Below are positions 46,082 to 55,264 of a DNA stretch of 64,000 nucleotides, piece by piece. A program made the translations under genes and the position numbers. Below the pieces are notes generated by a model. That model did no database searches. It was not told the DNA's origin and was given only the letters and a program-made list of their open reading frames with translations. Each line of letters starts with the position of its first letter. Positions within the stretch are counted from its first letter, which is position 1. This DNA is from Roseovarius azorensis. GTDB lineage: Bacteria > Pseudomonadota > Alphaproteobacteria > Rhodobacterales > Rhodobacteraceae. Location: positions 62,001 through 126,000 of the forward strand of contig NZ_FOAG01000006.1 of the NCBI RefSeq assembly GCF_900109455.1, given 5' to 3'.

Positions 46082-46420
46082 TCACAGCGCGTCGTCATTG
46101 GTTTCGCCGGTGCGCACACGTACGGCCTGAGTGATGTCGAGCACGAAGATCTTGCCGTCACCGATCTTGCCGGTGCGGGCGGTTTTGGTGATGGTGTCGA
46201 CCACCTGATCGGCCATGCTGGACGATACGGCGATCTCGAGTTTGATCTTGGGCACAAAATTTACCGCATATTCGGCGCCACGGTAAATTTCGGTATGGCC
46301 GGATTGCGAACCAAAGCCCTTGATTTCGGTAACCATCATGCCGCGCACGCCAATATCGGTCAGCGCCTCGCGGACCTCCTCGAGCTTGAACGGCTTTATC
46401 GTTGCAATGATGAGTTTCAC
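46082..46420 (-). CDS. glnK: Nitrogen regulatory protein PII (GlnK), GTG start
   Basis: The 112-residue PII protein has the T-loop TEIKGFGSQSGHTEIYRGAEY (uridylylation tyrosine in RGAEY, about residue 51) and the signature sequences of the family. The start codon is GTG 46420, with AAGGGGG upstream. Longer frames add 30 residues without family similarity. It would gate AmtB and report 2-oxoglutarate and ATP/ADP state. Confidence 0.96.
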   Translation of the reverse strand: MKLIIATIKPFKLEEVREALTDIGVRGMMVTEIKGFGSQSGHTEIYRGAEYAVNFVPKIKLEIAVSSSMADQVVDTITKTARTGKIGDGKIFVLDITQAVRVRTGETNDDAL

Positions 46421-46675
46421 GTCTGCCCCCTTCGGTTTGCGGTGTCTCAGCACGTTGTTTGCATCCGCAGAAAAATCGTTCTGCGCGGAGTCTGGAAGGC
46501 GCGCGAGCATGTTTTGTGGGCGATGCGGGAAGATTATGATTAATTCGTGTGCATTAATTTACGAATGTCTAAATTATGGGCGAAATGGAAATTGCGATGA
46601 CCTGCGTCTGGGTCTCTACATTTCCGGACGGGCGCTATAGACTGGGGCAAAGAAACAGGTCCGGGCAGGACGAGC
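46421..46675. promoter_or_regulatory. Divergent control region of glnK and the penicillin-binding protein gene
   Basis: The gap has an AT-rich centre (46535-46580) likely to hold promoters for both genes. An inverted repeat CGCAGAA-N6-TTCTGCG (46466-46485) lies 46 bases before the glnK start and could be a regulator site or a leader hairpin. I do not see a clear sigma-54 promoter (GG-N10-GC with TGC) or a good NtrC site. Confidence 0.4.
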
Positions 46676-48811
46676 ATGAGCATTTCAGGACGCAGAAAAC
46701 CGCCGCTGGTGGCCCCCAAACGCACACGCGGTGCGCTGGCCAAGCCCGCGCGCAAGGCCAAGGTCAAACCGGCGCGGCGCACAAGGGCAAGGTCGCGCAA
46801 CCCGGTTGTGCGGTTGTTCGGTGGCATCCTGCGCTGGATCTTGCGGCTGCTCTGGGGGATCGGCTGGCGGGTGACGGCAATCATCGCGCTCGTCGTGGGG
46901 GGTATCGTCGCCTATACCTACACGACACTGCCGGAGTTTCAGGCGCTGATGGACGGACGCGCGCGGGGGTCGGTCACTCTGCTGGACCGCGAGGGCGAGG
47001 TCTTTGCCTGGCGCGGCGATCAGTTTGGCGGCGTGGTTACAGCCGATTCGGTCAGCAAGCATCTCAAGAATGCTGTAATTGCCACCGAGGATCGCCGGTT
47101 CTATCTTCATCCGGGCGTCGATCCCATCGGCATCGCCAGCGCCATCCGCATCAATCTGAGCGAAGGGCGCGGGCCGCTGTCGGGCAATGGCGGCTCGACG
47201 ATCACGCAGCAGACGGCAAAGCTCTTGTGTTTCGGCGTCGAGTATGACGAGAGCCAGTGGGCGAGTGAGGCCGAATATGTGGCCGATTGCCGCCGCACCT
47301 CGCTCTGGCGCAAGGCCAGGGAAGCAACCTATGCGCTGGCAATGGAGGCGAAATACACCAAAAACGAGATTTTGTCGGTCTATCTCAACCGGGCCTATCT
47401 GGGCGGTGGGGCCTATGGGGCAGAGGCTGCGGCGCAACGCTATTTTGGCAAATCGGCGGCCAGTCTGAATGTCGCCGAGGGGGCGATGATCGCGGGACTG
47501 CTGACCGCCCCCTCGACGCTTGCGCCGACCGCAAACCTCGCGCGGTCGCAGAACCGCGCCAGCGTGGTGATCGGGCTGATGCGGCGGCAGGGTTATCTGA
47601 GCGACGAGGAAGCGGCGGTTGCGCTGGCCAATCCGGCGGAACTGTCCGAGGCGGCGGAACGGCAGGCAGGCGGGTATTTCGCAGATTGGGTGATGTCCTC
47701 GGGACCCGAGTTTTTCACCCGCGACACGACCGAGGATGTGATCATCCGAACGACGCTGGATCAGCGGATCCAGACCGCCACTGAAGAGGCGATGCGATAT
47801 ATTTTCGAAAACAAGGTGCGCGACGGATCCAAAGCCCAGGCCGCCATCGTCGTGATGTCGGCGGATGGGGCGGTGCGGGCCATGGTTGGCGGGCGCGATA
47901 CGCGCGTCGTGGGGGCTTTCAACCGCGCCACTCAGGCCAGACGGCAGACCGGATCGGCGTTCAAGCCCTTTGTCTATGCCGCGGCGCTGGATCTTGGCCA
48001 CAGCAGCGATTCGGTCGTGGTGGATGAACCCTATTGCCTGAACATCCCCGGATCGGGGCGCTGGTGCCCGGAAAACTACACCCGCGACTACAAGGGGCGC
48101 GTGACCCTGGCACAGGCGCTGGCGCAATCGCTGAATATTCCGGCGGTCAAGGTGTCCGAGACGGTGGGCCGCGACGTGGTGCGCAAGGTCGCCAGCGATT
48201 TTGGCATCGAGAGCGATCTGGCTGCCGGACCGGCGCTGGCGCTTGGTGCCTCGGAAAGCACGCTTCTGGAGATGACCGGCGCCTATGCCGGAATTCTCAA
48301 TGGCGGCTCGTCGGTCACACCCTACGGGCTGGTCGAGTTGAAACTCATGGGTGAGGAAGAGCCGTTGATGGGCAGCGGTGGCGGCATTGGCGAGCGGGTG
48401 ATCCAGGAGCGTTCGGCGCGCGAGCTGATCTACATGATGAGTCGGGTGCTGGAGAGCGGTACCGGTACGCGCGCCAGACTGCCCGGACGTGAGGCTGCGG
48501 GCAAGACCGGCACGACGCAGGCGGCGCGAGATGCGTGGTTCGTCGGCTTCAGCGCGGATTATGTGGCCGGGGTTTGGATGGGCTATGACGACAACACGCC
48601 GCTGACCGGAGTAACCGGCGGCGGATTGCCAGCGGAGATCTGGCAGGAAACGATGGTGCGCGTGCATGAGGGGCTGCCCGCCAATCCGCTGCCGATGCTG
48701 CGCCCCGCGCCGCGTCCTGAGCCGGTGCAACCCCTGCCGCGGCGCCGTGCGCCGGTGGCCAGCGGTAATCCGATCGAGAATATCCTGCGCGGTCTTTTCG
48801 GGATGAACTGA
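46676..48811 (+). CDS. Class A penicillin-binding protein (PBP1A-like)
   Basis: The 711-residue protein has a long basic cytoplasmic N-terminus of about 60 residues, one membrane helix (residues 65-85), a glycosyltransferase domain with EDRRFYLHPGVD (catalytic E138) and GGSTITQQTAK (172-182), and a transpeptidase domain with catalytic S427 in TGSAFKPF and KTGTT at about 610. An insert with cysteines C185 and C205 follows the QQTAK motif and is not seen in E. coli PBP1a. It polymerises and crosslinks peptidoglycan in the periplasm. The C-terminus is proline- and arginine-rich. Confidence 0.93.
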   Translation: MSISGRRKPPLVAPKRTRGALAKPARKAKVKPARRTRARSRNPVVRLFGGILRWILRLLWGIGWRVTAIIALVVGGIVAYTYTTLPEFQALMDGRARGSVTLLDREGEVFAWRGDQFGGVVTADSVSKHLKNAVIATEDRRFYLHPGVDPIGIASAIRINLSEGRGPLSGNGGSTITQQTAKLLCFGVEYDESQWASEAEYVADCRRTSLWRKAREATYALAMEAKYTKNEILSVYLNRAYLGGGAYGAEAAAQRYFGKSAASLNVAEGAMIAGLLTAPSTLAPTANLARSQNRASVVIGLMRRQGYLSDEEAAVALANPAELSEAAERQAGGYFADWVMSSGPEFFTRDTTEDVIIRTTLDQRIQTATEEAMRYIFENKVRDGSKAQAAIVVMSADGAVRAMVGGRDTRVVGAFNRATQARRQTGSAFKPFVYAAALDLGHSSDSVVVDEPYCLNIPGSGRWCPENYTRDYKGRVTLAQALAQSLNIPAVKVSETVGRDVVRKVASDFGIESDLAAGPALALGASESTLLEMTGAYAGILNGGSSVTPYGLVELKLMGEEEPLMGSGGGIGERVIQERSARELIYMMSRVLESGTGTRARLPGREAAGKTGTTQAARDAWFVGFSADYVAGVWMGYDDNTPLTGVTGGGLPAEIWQETMVRVHEGLPANPLPMLRPAPRPEPVQPLPRRRAPVASGNPIENILRGLFGMN

Positions 48812-48865
48812 AACGGCGCCCGCAAAAGGGGAACCGTCGCAGAGCCGGGAGTGCGCCAGCAGAGG

Positions 48866-49471
48866 TCAGCCGGCGCGCTTGAGATCCTCGATCAGGGCGT
48901 TGATGTCGCCGTTGCGCCGGTCGAGCATCGCGCCGATCTCGGTGCGTTCGCTGAGCCGCAGGCTGATCCCTTCGATGATCATGTCAAAGAACAGATCCTT
49001 GCCCGAGCGGTCGGAGACCAGAAAGCTGACCTCGAACGGCGACTGGCCGCGCAGATAGGCGGTCGATTTCACCTCGTGCCAGGATTTGACCTGCCGCACG
49101 GTATTCACCTCGATCCGGCCTCCGACGAATTCATTGAACCGTTTGCCGTATTTGCGTGCGATGTAACCCCTGAATGCGTCGGTAAAGGCGCGCAACTGGG
49201 CCGCCGATATGCGGTTGGCATCGGCTCCGAGCGTCGAGCGGGCGATGATGCTGACATCGGCATAACGGCTGAAGATACGCTCGAAATCCGAGATCATGCC
49301 AGACAGCGGCTGGCCAGAGGCGATGACGCGGTTGATATCGCTCACGACCTCATCAATGAGCGTGCGGGCGCGCGCGTCGTTCATCGCCAGGGCCGGTGCG
49401 GTCAGAAGTGACAGCACAATGGTGGCGGCGCCGGTGGTGAGAAGGTGACGACGGGTCAGGTTACTCGGCAT
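48866..49471 (-). CDS. mlaC: MlaC-like phospholipid-transport periplasmic protein
   Basis: The 201-residue protein has an N-terminus SNLTRRHLLTTGAATIVLSLLTAPALA, a Tat-like or Sec signal, and a body of the MlaC/Ttg2D type (FERIFSRYADVSIIARSTLG, FTDAFRGYIARKYG). It carries phospholipid between the outer-membrane MlaA and the inner membrane MlaFEDB. GGAGGAT precedes ATG 49471. It overlaps the mlaA stop by 11 bases. No mlaFED genes are in the window. Confidence 0.85.
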   Translation of the reverse strand: MPSNLTRRHLLTTGAATIVLSLLTAPALAMNDARARTLIDEVVSDINRVIASGQPLSGMISDFERIFSRYADVSIIARSTLGADANRISAAQLRAFTDAFRGYIARKYGKRFNEFVGGRIEVNTVRQVKSWHEVKSTAYLRGQSPFEVSFLVSDRSGKDLFFDMIIEGISLRLSERTEIGAMLDRRNGDINALIEDLKRAG

Positions 49472-50273
49472 AGGGATCCTCCAGAACCTCTGATGGAGCG
49501 GGTGTATCATAGGGATCATCATAGACGCTGCCAGAGGTGCCGCCCAGCTTGAACCGGCGATTTTGCAGGTAGATCGAGCGTGACTGTGCGTAACTGTCTG
49601 CGCTCTCGTAGAGAATCTGGTCGATCGTGTCGGAGAATTTTTCGCGGTTCGACAGACCGGATGCGACGCCTGCTGCGGTGCCGATCAGGTTTTCGGGCGA
49701 ATCAAGAATGTAGGTCAGCGGATTGGTGAAGAGATCCACCGCGAGGCCCCATGTGTCCCGTTCGGTCGAGGGGCCAAGCACCGGCAGTTCGACATAGGCG
49801 CCCTCGCGTGCCCCCCAGACATGCAGCGTTTCGCCGAAATCGGTATTGGTGGGTGCGGCCATGCCCATTTCGCTGGCCGGGTCGAAAGTGCCGCCGAGGC
49901 CTACGGTGCTGTTAACCACGAATCGCGCGGTGTCCTGAATGGCGCCACGCATGTTGAGTTGCAGCATGTTGTTGATGATATCACTGGGCAGCGAGAGGTT
50001 TTGCGAGACGCGCCCGATGACGGTTTCGATATCGTCGGGAATCGCAGCGCTGTAGCCTTTTGCCACAGGCCGGACAAAGGCCCGGTCGAGGCTGCGGTTG
50101 AACTGATGCACGTCGCGGTTCGACTGTTCGTAGGGATCGAATATGTCCTGCGTCGGCGCTGACGGGTCGGGCCGCGCACATGCCACAATCACTACCAGCC
50201 CCAGCAGAGCTGCGGCGCGTGGTGTATGGCGAAGAAGGGATGCGATTGCAGGCAGCAGCAAGATGAAATCCAC
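49461..50273 (-). CDS. mlaA: MlaA (VacJ) outer-membrane lipoprotein
   Basis: The 270-residue protein has a signal sequence ending in the lipobox LVVIVAC (lipid cysteine about residue 32) and the MlaA core DPYEQSNRDVHQFNRSLDRAFVRPVAKGY, with VNSTVGLGGTFDPA and TWGLAVDLFTNPLTY. It removes mislocalised phospholipid from the outer leaflet. There is no ATG: I take GTG 50273, and TTG 50261 is the alternative. Further upstream in-frame sequence continues through an unrelated gene and is rejected. Confidence 0.85.
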   Translation of the reverse strand: MDFILLLPAIASLLRHTPRAAALLGLVVIVACARPDPSAPTQDIFDPYEQSNRDVHQFNRSLDRAFVRPVAKGYSAAIPDDIETVIGRVSQNLSLPSDIINNMLQLNMRGAIQDTARFVVNSTVGLGGTFDPASEMGMAAPTNTDFGETLHVWGAREGAYVELPVLGPSTERDTWGLAVDLFTNPLTYILDSPENLIGTAAGVASGLSNREKFSDTIDQILYESADSYAQSRSIYLQNRRFKLGGTSGSVYDDPYDTPAPSEVLEDPYAE

Positions 50274-50627
50274 TAAATGAAGTGTCCGGAGTGTTACATA
50301 ATCGATCCGGCGTGCAAACCCAGCATGGCACGACAGGAGTTTATCTGCCTGTGGCAGAATGGCGACACGCTGTCCGTGGCTTTGAAACTCCCTAATCCGC
50401 AAGGGGTTTTCTGCAGGATATTGATCCGGGTTGCGCGCGGAAAGGCCGCGATGGTGGCGGTGCTCACGCAGAATTGCGCGCGCGCTACCGGGTGCGGGGT
50501 TTCGATTGGATGACAGACGGCTTCCGGCGAGGCGAGGCTGGGACGGAGCGATATGGATTTTCGATTTCCTTCGCTGGCGACAGAGGTTAGCGTCGGCGCG
50601 AAGATCCGGAAAACAGGAGATGCGGAA
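50274..50627. other. Intergenic region between mlaA and ridA
   Basis: This 354-base stretch lies between divergent genes and must carry both promoters. The short frames inside lack family similarity and ribosome sites. AGGAG at about 50615 serves ridA. Nothing else stands out. Confidence 0.5.
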
Positions 50628-51089
50628 ATGAGCCAGTTCGAGAAGAAGCTTGCTGAAATGGGTGTGACCCTGCCTGAGGCCCCTGCGCCTGCGGCTAATT
50701 ACGTGCCTTATGTTCAGGCGGGCGACATACTCCATGTCTCGGGTCAGATCGCCAAGGACGAGAGTGGTCTGATCACCGGCAAACTGGGTCATGACATGGA
50801 TGTGGCCGCCGGAGCCGAGGCGGCGAGGGCCTGTGCCATCGCGCTTCTGGCGCAGGTCAAGGCGGCCTGTGGCGGGGATCTGGACCGGCTGGTGCGGGTC
50901 GTCAAGCTGACGGGGTTCGTCAACTCGACGGCCGATTTCACCGAGCAGCCGCAGGTGATCAACGGGGCCTCTGATTTCATCGGCGAAGCATTGGGCGAGG
51001 CGGGCAGGCATGCGCGCGCTGCGGTCTCGGCTGTCTCCCTGCCGTTTGGTGTTGCGGTCGAGATCGACGGGGTGTTTCAGATCAGATGA
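50628..51089 (+). CDS. RidA-family protein (YjgF superfamily)
   Basis: The 153-residue protein belongs to the RidA/YER057c/UK114 superfamily, many members of which hydrolyse reactive enamine/imine products of PLP enzymes. The conserved catalytic arginine region is visible in ARAAVSAVSLPFG, and LHVSGQIAKD is the family strand. AGGAG lies before ATG 50628. It overlaps the next gene by four bases, so it begins a four-gene operon. Confidence 0.9.
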   Translation: MSQFEKKLAEMGVTLPEAPAPAANYVPYVQAGDILHVSGQIAKDESGLITGKLGHDMDVAAGAEAARACAIALLAQVKAACGGDLDRLVRVVKLTGFVNSTADFTEQPQVINGASDFIGEALGEAGRHARAAVSAVSLPFGVAVEIDGVFQIR

Positions 51090-51853
51090 GCGCATTGCCG
51101 GAAGAGTTCCGCCGGGTGCCGCTGGCGCACCGCGGGCTGCATGACGTGGCCCGGGGGCGACCCGAGAATTCGCGCGCAAGCATCCGCGCGGCGATCGCGG
51201 CAGGCTATGGCATCGAGATCGACCTGCAACTCAGCCGTGACGGGCGGGCGATGGTGTTTCACGATTACGATTTGAAGCGGCTGACGATGGAAAAGGGTCC
51301 GGTGCGACAGCGCGATGCGGCGGATTTGCGCCGGATCCCGCTCAGGGGTGGCGACGAGGGCATCCCCGAATTTGCGGAGATTCTCACGCTCGTGGCCGGA
51401 CGGGTGCCGCTGCTGGTGGAACTCAAGGATCAGGAGGGACGGATGGGATCAGGCGACGGCGCGCTGGAGCGTGCCGCCGCCGAGTGCCTGGCAGGCTATG
51501 CCGGGCCGGTGGCGGTGATGTCGTTCAACCCGCATATGGTGATACATATGGCGGACCTCGCCCCGGATGTGCCGCGCGGGATCGTGACCTGTGGTTACAC
51601 GGCGGCGGATTGGCCGCTCTTGCCGTCCGGCATCCGCGACAGGCTGCGCGACATTCCCGATTATGCCGCGAGCGGATCGGTTTTCGTCAGCCATGACATT
51701 GCCGATCTGGACCGACCGCGCCTGGCGGAGTTGCGTGCGCAGGGTGCGGCGCTACTGTGCTGGACCGTGCGTTCGGCCCGCGCCGAGGCAAAGGCGCGGC
51801 GGGTGGCGGATAACATCACGTTCGAGGGATATCTGCCCGCGATCCCGGCTTGA
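51086..51853 (+). CDS. Glycerophosphodiester phosphodiesterase family protein
   Basis: The 255-residue GDPD has catalytic motifs AHRGLHD (residues 14-20), IEIDLQLSRDG and VFHDYDL, and LLVELKDQEG. It hydrolyses glycerophosphodiesters from phospholipids, probably in the cytoplasm because no signal peptide is seen. The ATG overlaps the ridA-family stop. Confidence 0.92.
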   Translation: MSALPEEFRRVPLAHRGLHDVARGRPENSRASIRAAIAAGYGIEIDLQLSRDGRAMVFHDYDLKRLTMEKGPVRQRDAADLRRIPLRGGDEGIPEFAEILTLVAGRVPLLVELKDQEGRMGSGDGALERAAAECLAGYAGPVAVMSFNPHMVIHMADLAPDVPRGIVTCGYTAADWPLLPSGIRDRLRDIPDYAASGSVFVSHDIADLDRPRLAELRAQGAALLCWTVRSARAEAKARRVADNITFEGYLPAIPA

Positions 51854-51903
51854 TCCCTGTTGCGACCGGCACAGATAGAGCGCAGGCAGACAGGGCAGAA
51901 CCG

Positions 51904-53088
51904 ATGACGCAGAGCGCAATCACGATCAGCCTGCACGAGCGCCTGACGGAAATCGGGGCAGAGGCGTGGGATGCCTGCGCCTGTCCCGAGGCAGCGGGCG
52001 GCAGGCCAGAGGATCCGTTCACCACCTACCACTTTCTCAAGGCGCTGGAGGACAGCGGATCTGTCGGCGTCGGCAGCGGTTGGGTTCCGCGTTACATGAC
52101 GGCGCAGGAGGGGACGCAGGTGATCGCCTGCGCGCCGCTCTATCTCAAGTCGCACAGTCAGGGTGAATACATCTTCGATCATAACTGGGCGCATGCCTAT
52201 GAGCGGGCGGGCGGGCGATATTATCCAAAATTGCAGATCGCGGTGCCCTTCACGCCGGTGACCGGACGGCGGCTGCTGACGCGACCGGGGTATGAGGAAA
52301 CGGGCCGTGCAGCGCTGGTGGCGGGCGCGGTCGAGGTGGCGGAACGCAGCGGGCTGTCGTCGCTGCACCTCACCTTCTGCTCCGAGGATGAGGCGCGGGC
52401 GGCGGCAGCGCTTGGTCTGATGGTGCGACGCACGCAGCAATACCACTGGGTCAATCGCGGCTACCGCGATTTCGAGGGGTTTCTAGCGGATCTGTCATCG
52501 CGCAAGCGCAAGGCGATCCGCAAGGAGCGTGCCCGCGCGCAGGGCTTTGGCGGCGAAATCGTGACACTCACCGGCGATCAGATTAGGCCAGAGCACTGGG
52601 ATGCGATCTGGACCTTCTATCAGGATACCGGCGCACGAAAATGGGGCATGCCCTATCTCACGCGCGGCTTTTTCGTGTGCGCGCACGAAACGTTGCGTGA
52701 CGACATCCTGCTGGTGCTGGCGATGCGCGACGGGCACCCGGTGGCGGGCGCGATGAACCTGATCGGCGCCTCGGCGCTTTATGGCCGTTACTGGGGATGT
52801 ATCGAGGAACATCCCTGTCTGCATTTCGAGCTATGCTATTATAAAGCCATAGAGTTTGCGATTGACGAGGGGCTGAGGAGGGTCGAGGCCGGCGCACAGG
52901 GTGAACACAAGCTGGCGCGCGGCTATCTTCCGGTGGCCACGCAATCGCTGCACTGGCTACGCGATCCTGGCTTTGCCGAGGCGGTCGCGCATTACCTGGA
53001 GGCTGAACGCGCCGCCGTGGATCAGGATATCGAGATCCTCACCGGCTATGGCCCGTTCCGGAAAACCGAGATGGAGGATCACCAATGA
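51904..53088 (+). CDS. DUF482 / FemAB-like N-acyltransferase-type protein
   Basis: The 394-residue protein of the DUF482 (PF04339-type) family has a GNAT-like fold, with [50 protein letters not shown] and [14 protein letters not shown]. The family was described as having a possible role in peptidoglycan or amino-acyl transfer; direct evidence is thin. I use ATG 51904, where family similarity begins. It overlaps the phhB start by four bases. Confidence 0.88.
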   Translation: MTQSAITISLHERLTEIGAEAWDACACPEAAGGRPEDPFTTYHFLKALEDSGSVGVGSGWVPRYMTAQEGTQVIACAPLYLKSHSQGEYIFDHNWAHAYERAGGRYYPKLQIAVPFTPVTGRRLLTRPGYEETGRAALVAGAVEVAERSGLSSLHLTFCSEDEARAAAALGLMVRRTQQYHWVNRGYRDFEGFLADLSSRKRKAIRKERARAQGFGGEIVTLTGDQIRPEHWDAIWTFYQDTGARKWGMPYLTRGFFVCAHETLRDDILLVLAMRDGHPVAGAMNLIGASALYGRYWGCIEEHPCLHFELCYYKAIEFAIDEGLRRVEAGAQGEHKLARGYLPVATQSLHWLRDPGFAEAVAHYLEAERAAVDQDIEILTGYGPFRKTEMEDHQ

Positions 53089-53381
53089 GCGAACATCTGA
53101 GCGACACTGCCCGGAAAACCACGCTGACGCCTTTGCTGGAGAACGGCTGGAGCCTTGATGAGACGCGCGATGCGATCTGCAAGGAGTTCAGGTTCGGCGA
53201 TTTCATCGAGGCCTTCGGGTTCATGACCCGCGCGGCGATCTGGGCCGAGAAATGGAACCACCATCCGGAATGGTTCAATGTCTACAACAAGGTTCAGGTC
53301 ACGCTGACCACGCATGACGTGGGCGGGCTGAGCGCGCTTGACGTAAAGCTGGCCCGCAAGATGGATGGGCTGGCGGGCTGA
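53085..53381 (+). CDS. phhB: 4a-hydroxytetrahydrobiopterin dehydratase (PCD/DCoH family)
   Basis: The 98-residue protein has the PCD motif [29 protein letters not shown], with the catalytic histidine pair. It recycles the pterin cofactor after aromatic hydroxylases or acts in molybdopterin-related chemistry. No phenylalanine hydroxylase gene lies in the window. It ends the operon and is followed by a convergent hairpin. Confidence 0.93.
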   Translation: MSEHLSDTARKTTLTPLLENGWSLDETRDAICKEFRFGDFIEAFGFMTRAAIWAEKWNHHPEWFNVYNKVQVTLTTHDVGGLSALDVKLARKMDGLAG

Positions 53382-53447
53382 GGTGCGGTTGGATCTCAGT
53401 GTTTGGGGTCGGATGAAATCCGGCATGTTGGCAACTGACCGCAAATG

Positions 53448-53475
53448 GCCCGGAGCGGTGTCGCCCGTTCCGGGC
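53448..53475. terminator. Bidirectional hairpin between phhB and the peroxiredoxin gene
   Basis: An 11-bp stem (53448-53458 with 53465-53475, one G-U type mismatch) has a 6-base loop. It lies 66 bases after phhB and 10 bases beyond the peroxiredoxin stop, and suits both converging messages. No long T-run is present. Confidence 0.5.
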
Positions 53476-53485
53476 GCCGGCGTTC

Positions 53486-53974
53486 TCACATCGCCGCGAG
53501 CAGCGCTTCGCCTGCCGTGACTTCGCAGGTGCCGGGGCTTTGCTCGGCGTGAAGCAGTTTGACGGTGCCGTCCTCAACCAGCATGGCGTAGCGTTTGGAA
53601 CGGCCATAGAGGCCTGCCGGGGGGGCGTCGAAATCCATGCCGATAGTTCTGGTGAAGGCGCTATGCGGGTCCGAAAGCATGGTCAACCCGGCCTCGGCGG
53701 CGCCGGTGGCGGCGGCCCATGACTTCATCACGAACGGATCATTGACGCTGATGCAGATGATTTCATCGACGCCTTTGGCGTCGAACTGCGCCTTGGTACG
53801 CACGAAACTGGGGACATGGGCGGAAGAACAGGTGGGCGTGTAGGCCCCGGGCACGGCAAAGATCACCACTTTGCGGCCTCTGGTGCGATCGGCGAGGGAA
53901 ATTTCCTGCGGGCCGCTGTCGCCCAATTGCAGAAACGTTGCGTCAGGGAGTTTGTCGCCTGTTGAAATGGTCAT
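53486..53974 (-). CDS. Peroxiredoxin (Prx5 / glutathione-type)
   Basis: The 162-residue protein is a Prx5-type peroxiredoxin with the peroxidatic cysteine in PGAYTPTCSSAHVPSF (about residue 49) and a second conserved cysteine in SPGTCEVT, and so reduces hydroperoxides with glutathione or a glutaredoxin. The start at 53974 is chosen over 54025, because the extra 17 residues are not family-like. Confidence 0.93.
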   Translation of the reverse strand: MTISTGDKLPDATFLQLGDSGPQEISLADRTRGRKVVIFAVPGAYTPTCSSAHVPSFVRTKAQFDAKGVDEIICISVNDPFVMKSWAAATGAAEAGLTMLSDPHSAFTRTIGMDFDAPPAGLYGRSKRYAMLVEDGTVKLLHAEQSPGTCEVTAGEALLAAM

Positions 53975-54058
53975 GATCGTTCCTTGTCTGTCAAACGGAT
54001 TCCGGATGAGTATATAGCGGATCATGTCTGAGTGACCACGGAAATTCGGGAGAGCAGG

Positions 54059-55264
54059 ATGTCGGGAGTTGTGGTGATCGGGGCCGGGCAGGCCGGTGCC
54101 TCGCTGGTGGCGAAATTGCGAGCGGAGGGTTACGCAGGCAGCATAACGCTGATCGGCGCAGAGCCGGTGCTGCCCTATCAGCGCCCGCCGCTGTCAAAGA
54201 AATACCTGCTGGGAGAGATGGTGCTGGAGCGGCTCTATCTGCGGCCCGAGAGTTTTTATGCCGAAGCGGGCATTGATCTGCGGCTTGGGGTCCGGGTGAC
54301 AGGTATCGACCGGGCGGTGCAGGAGGTGGTGATGGGCGAGGAGCGGCTGGGGTATCAGCATCTGGTGCTGACGACCGGATCGCTGCCGCGGCGGCTGCCT
54401 GCTGCGATTGGCGGCGATCTGGGTGGGGTGCATGTGGTGCGCACGCTGGCAGATGTGGATGCCATGGCGCCGGGATTTGTCGCGGGCGCGCGGGTCCTGA
54501 TTGTGGGTGGCGGTTATATCGGGCTGGAGGCCGCGGCGGTGGCGGCCTCGCGCGGCATGCAGGTCACGCTGGTCGAGATGGCCGAGCGGATATTGCAGCG
54601 CGTGGCGGCGAAAGAGACCTCGGATTATTTCCGTGCGCTGCATGGGCAGCACGGAGTGGATATTCGCGAAGGTGTCGGGCTGGAGCGCTTGTTGGGTGCC
54701 GGGCGGGTGAGCGGCGCGCGGCTGACGGATGGCTCCGAGATCGATCTGGACATGGTGATCGTCGGTGTCGGCATCCTGCCGGATACGGCGCTGGCTGAGG
54801 CGGCGGGGCTGGAGACCCAGAACGGTATCGTGGTCGATGCGCAGGGCCGCACCAGCGATCCGGCGATCTGGGCTGCGGGTGATTGCGCGTCCTTTCCGCA
54901 TGGCGATGGGCTGCTGCGGCTGGAGAGCGTGCCGAATGCAATCGACATGGCGGAATGTGTGGCGGGCAACATCATGGGCAAGGGGCAGGAATACGTGCCG
55001 CAGCCGTGGTTCTGGTCGGATCAGTATGATGTGAAGTTGCAGATCACCGGGCTGAGCACCGGCTATGACCGGATCGTGACGCGCGACGGTGGTGAGGCGG
55101 TGTCGTTCTGGTACTTCAGGGGCGATCAGTTGCTGGCCGTCGACGCGATGAACGATCCGCGCGCCTATATGGTGGGCAAGCGGTTGATTGATGCGGGCAA
55201 GAGTGCCGATCCTGCGATTGTTGCGGATGCCGGGGCCGATCTGAAGCCGCTTCTGAAGCCGTGA
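54059..55264 (+). CDS. FAD/NAD-dependent ferredoxin reductase-like oxidoreductase
   Basis: The 401-residue flavoprotein of the putidaredoxin/rhodocoxin reductase family has FAD motif VVVIGAGQAGASLVAKLR, NAD motif VLIVGGGYIGLEAAAVAASRGM and the second FAD motif TSDPAIWAAGDCASFP. It would pass electrons from NADH to a [2Fe-2S] ferredoxin. GGGAGAG precedes ATG 54059, and the earlier GTG at 54032 is not needed. Its stop overlaps the rsmD start. Confidence 0.92.
   Translation: MSGVVVIGAGQAGASLVAKLRAEGYAGSITLIGAEPVLPYQRPPLSKKYLLGEMVLERLYLRPESFYAEAGIDLRLGVRVTGIDRAVQEVVMGEERLGYQHLVLTTGSLPRRLPAAIGGDLGGVHVVRTLADVDAMAPGFVAGARVLIVGGGYIGLEAAAVAASRGMQVTLVEMAERILQRVAAKETSDYFRALHGQHGVDIREGVGLERLLGAGRVSGARLTDGSEIDLDMVIVGVGILPDTALAEAAGLETQNGIVVDAQGRTSDPAIWAAGDCASFPHGDGLLRLESVPNAIDMAECVAGNIMGKGQEYVPQPWFWSDQYDVKLQITGLSTGYDRIVTRDGGEAVSFWYFRGDQLLAVDAMNDPRAYMVGKRLIDAGKSADPAIVADAGADLKPLLKP

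Noticed and set aside
43623..46130. An 835-codon plus-strand frame across mutL and amtB
   Set aside because: It is antisense to both genes, and a real gene would not span two unrelated complete genes and a terminator.
46421..46675. Sigma-54 promoter and NtrC sites upstream of glnK
   Set aside because: I could not find a GG-N10-GC core with a TGC element, or a TGCACC-type dyad, at a proper distance, although such control is common for glnK.
46685..48730. A 681-codon minus-strand frame across the penicillin-binding protein
   Set aside because: It is antisense to a gene whose catalytic motifs are all intact; it is a shadow of high GC content.
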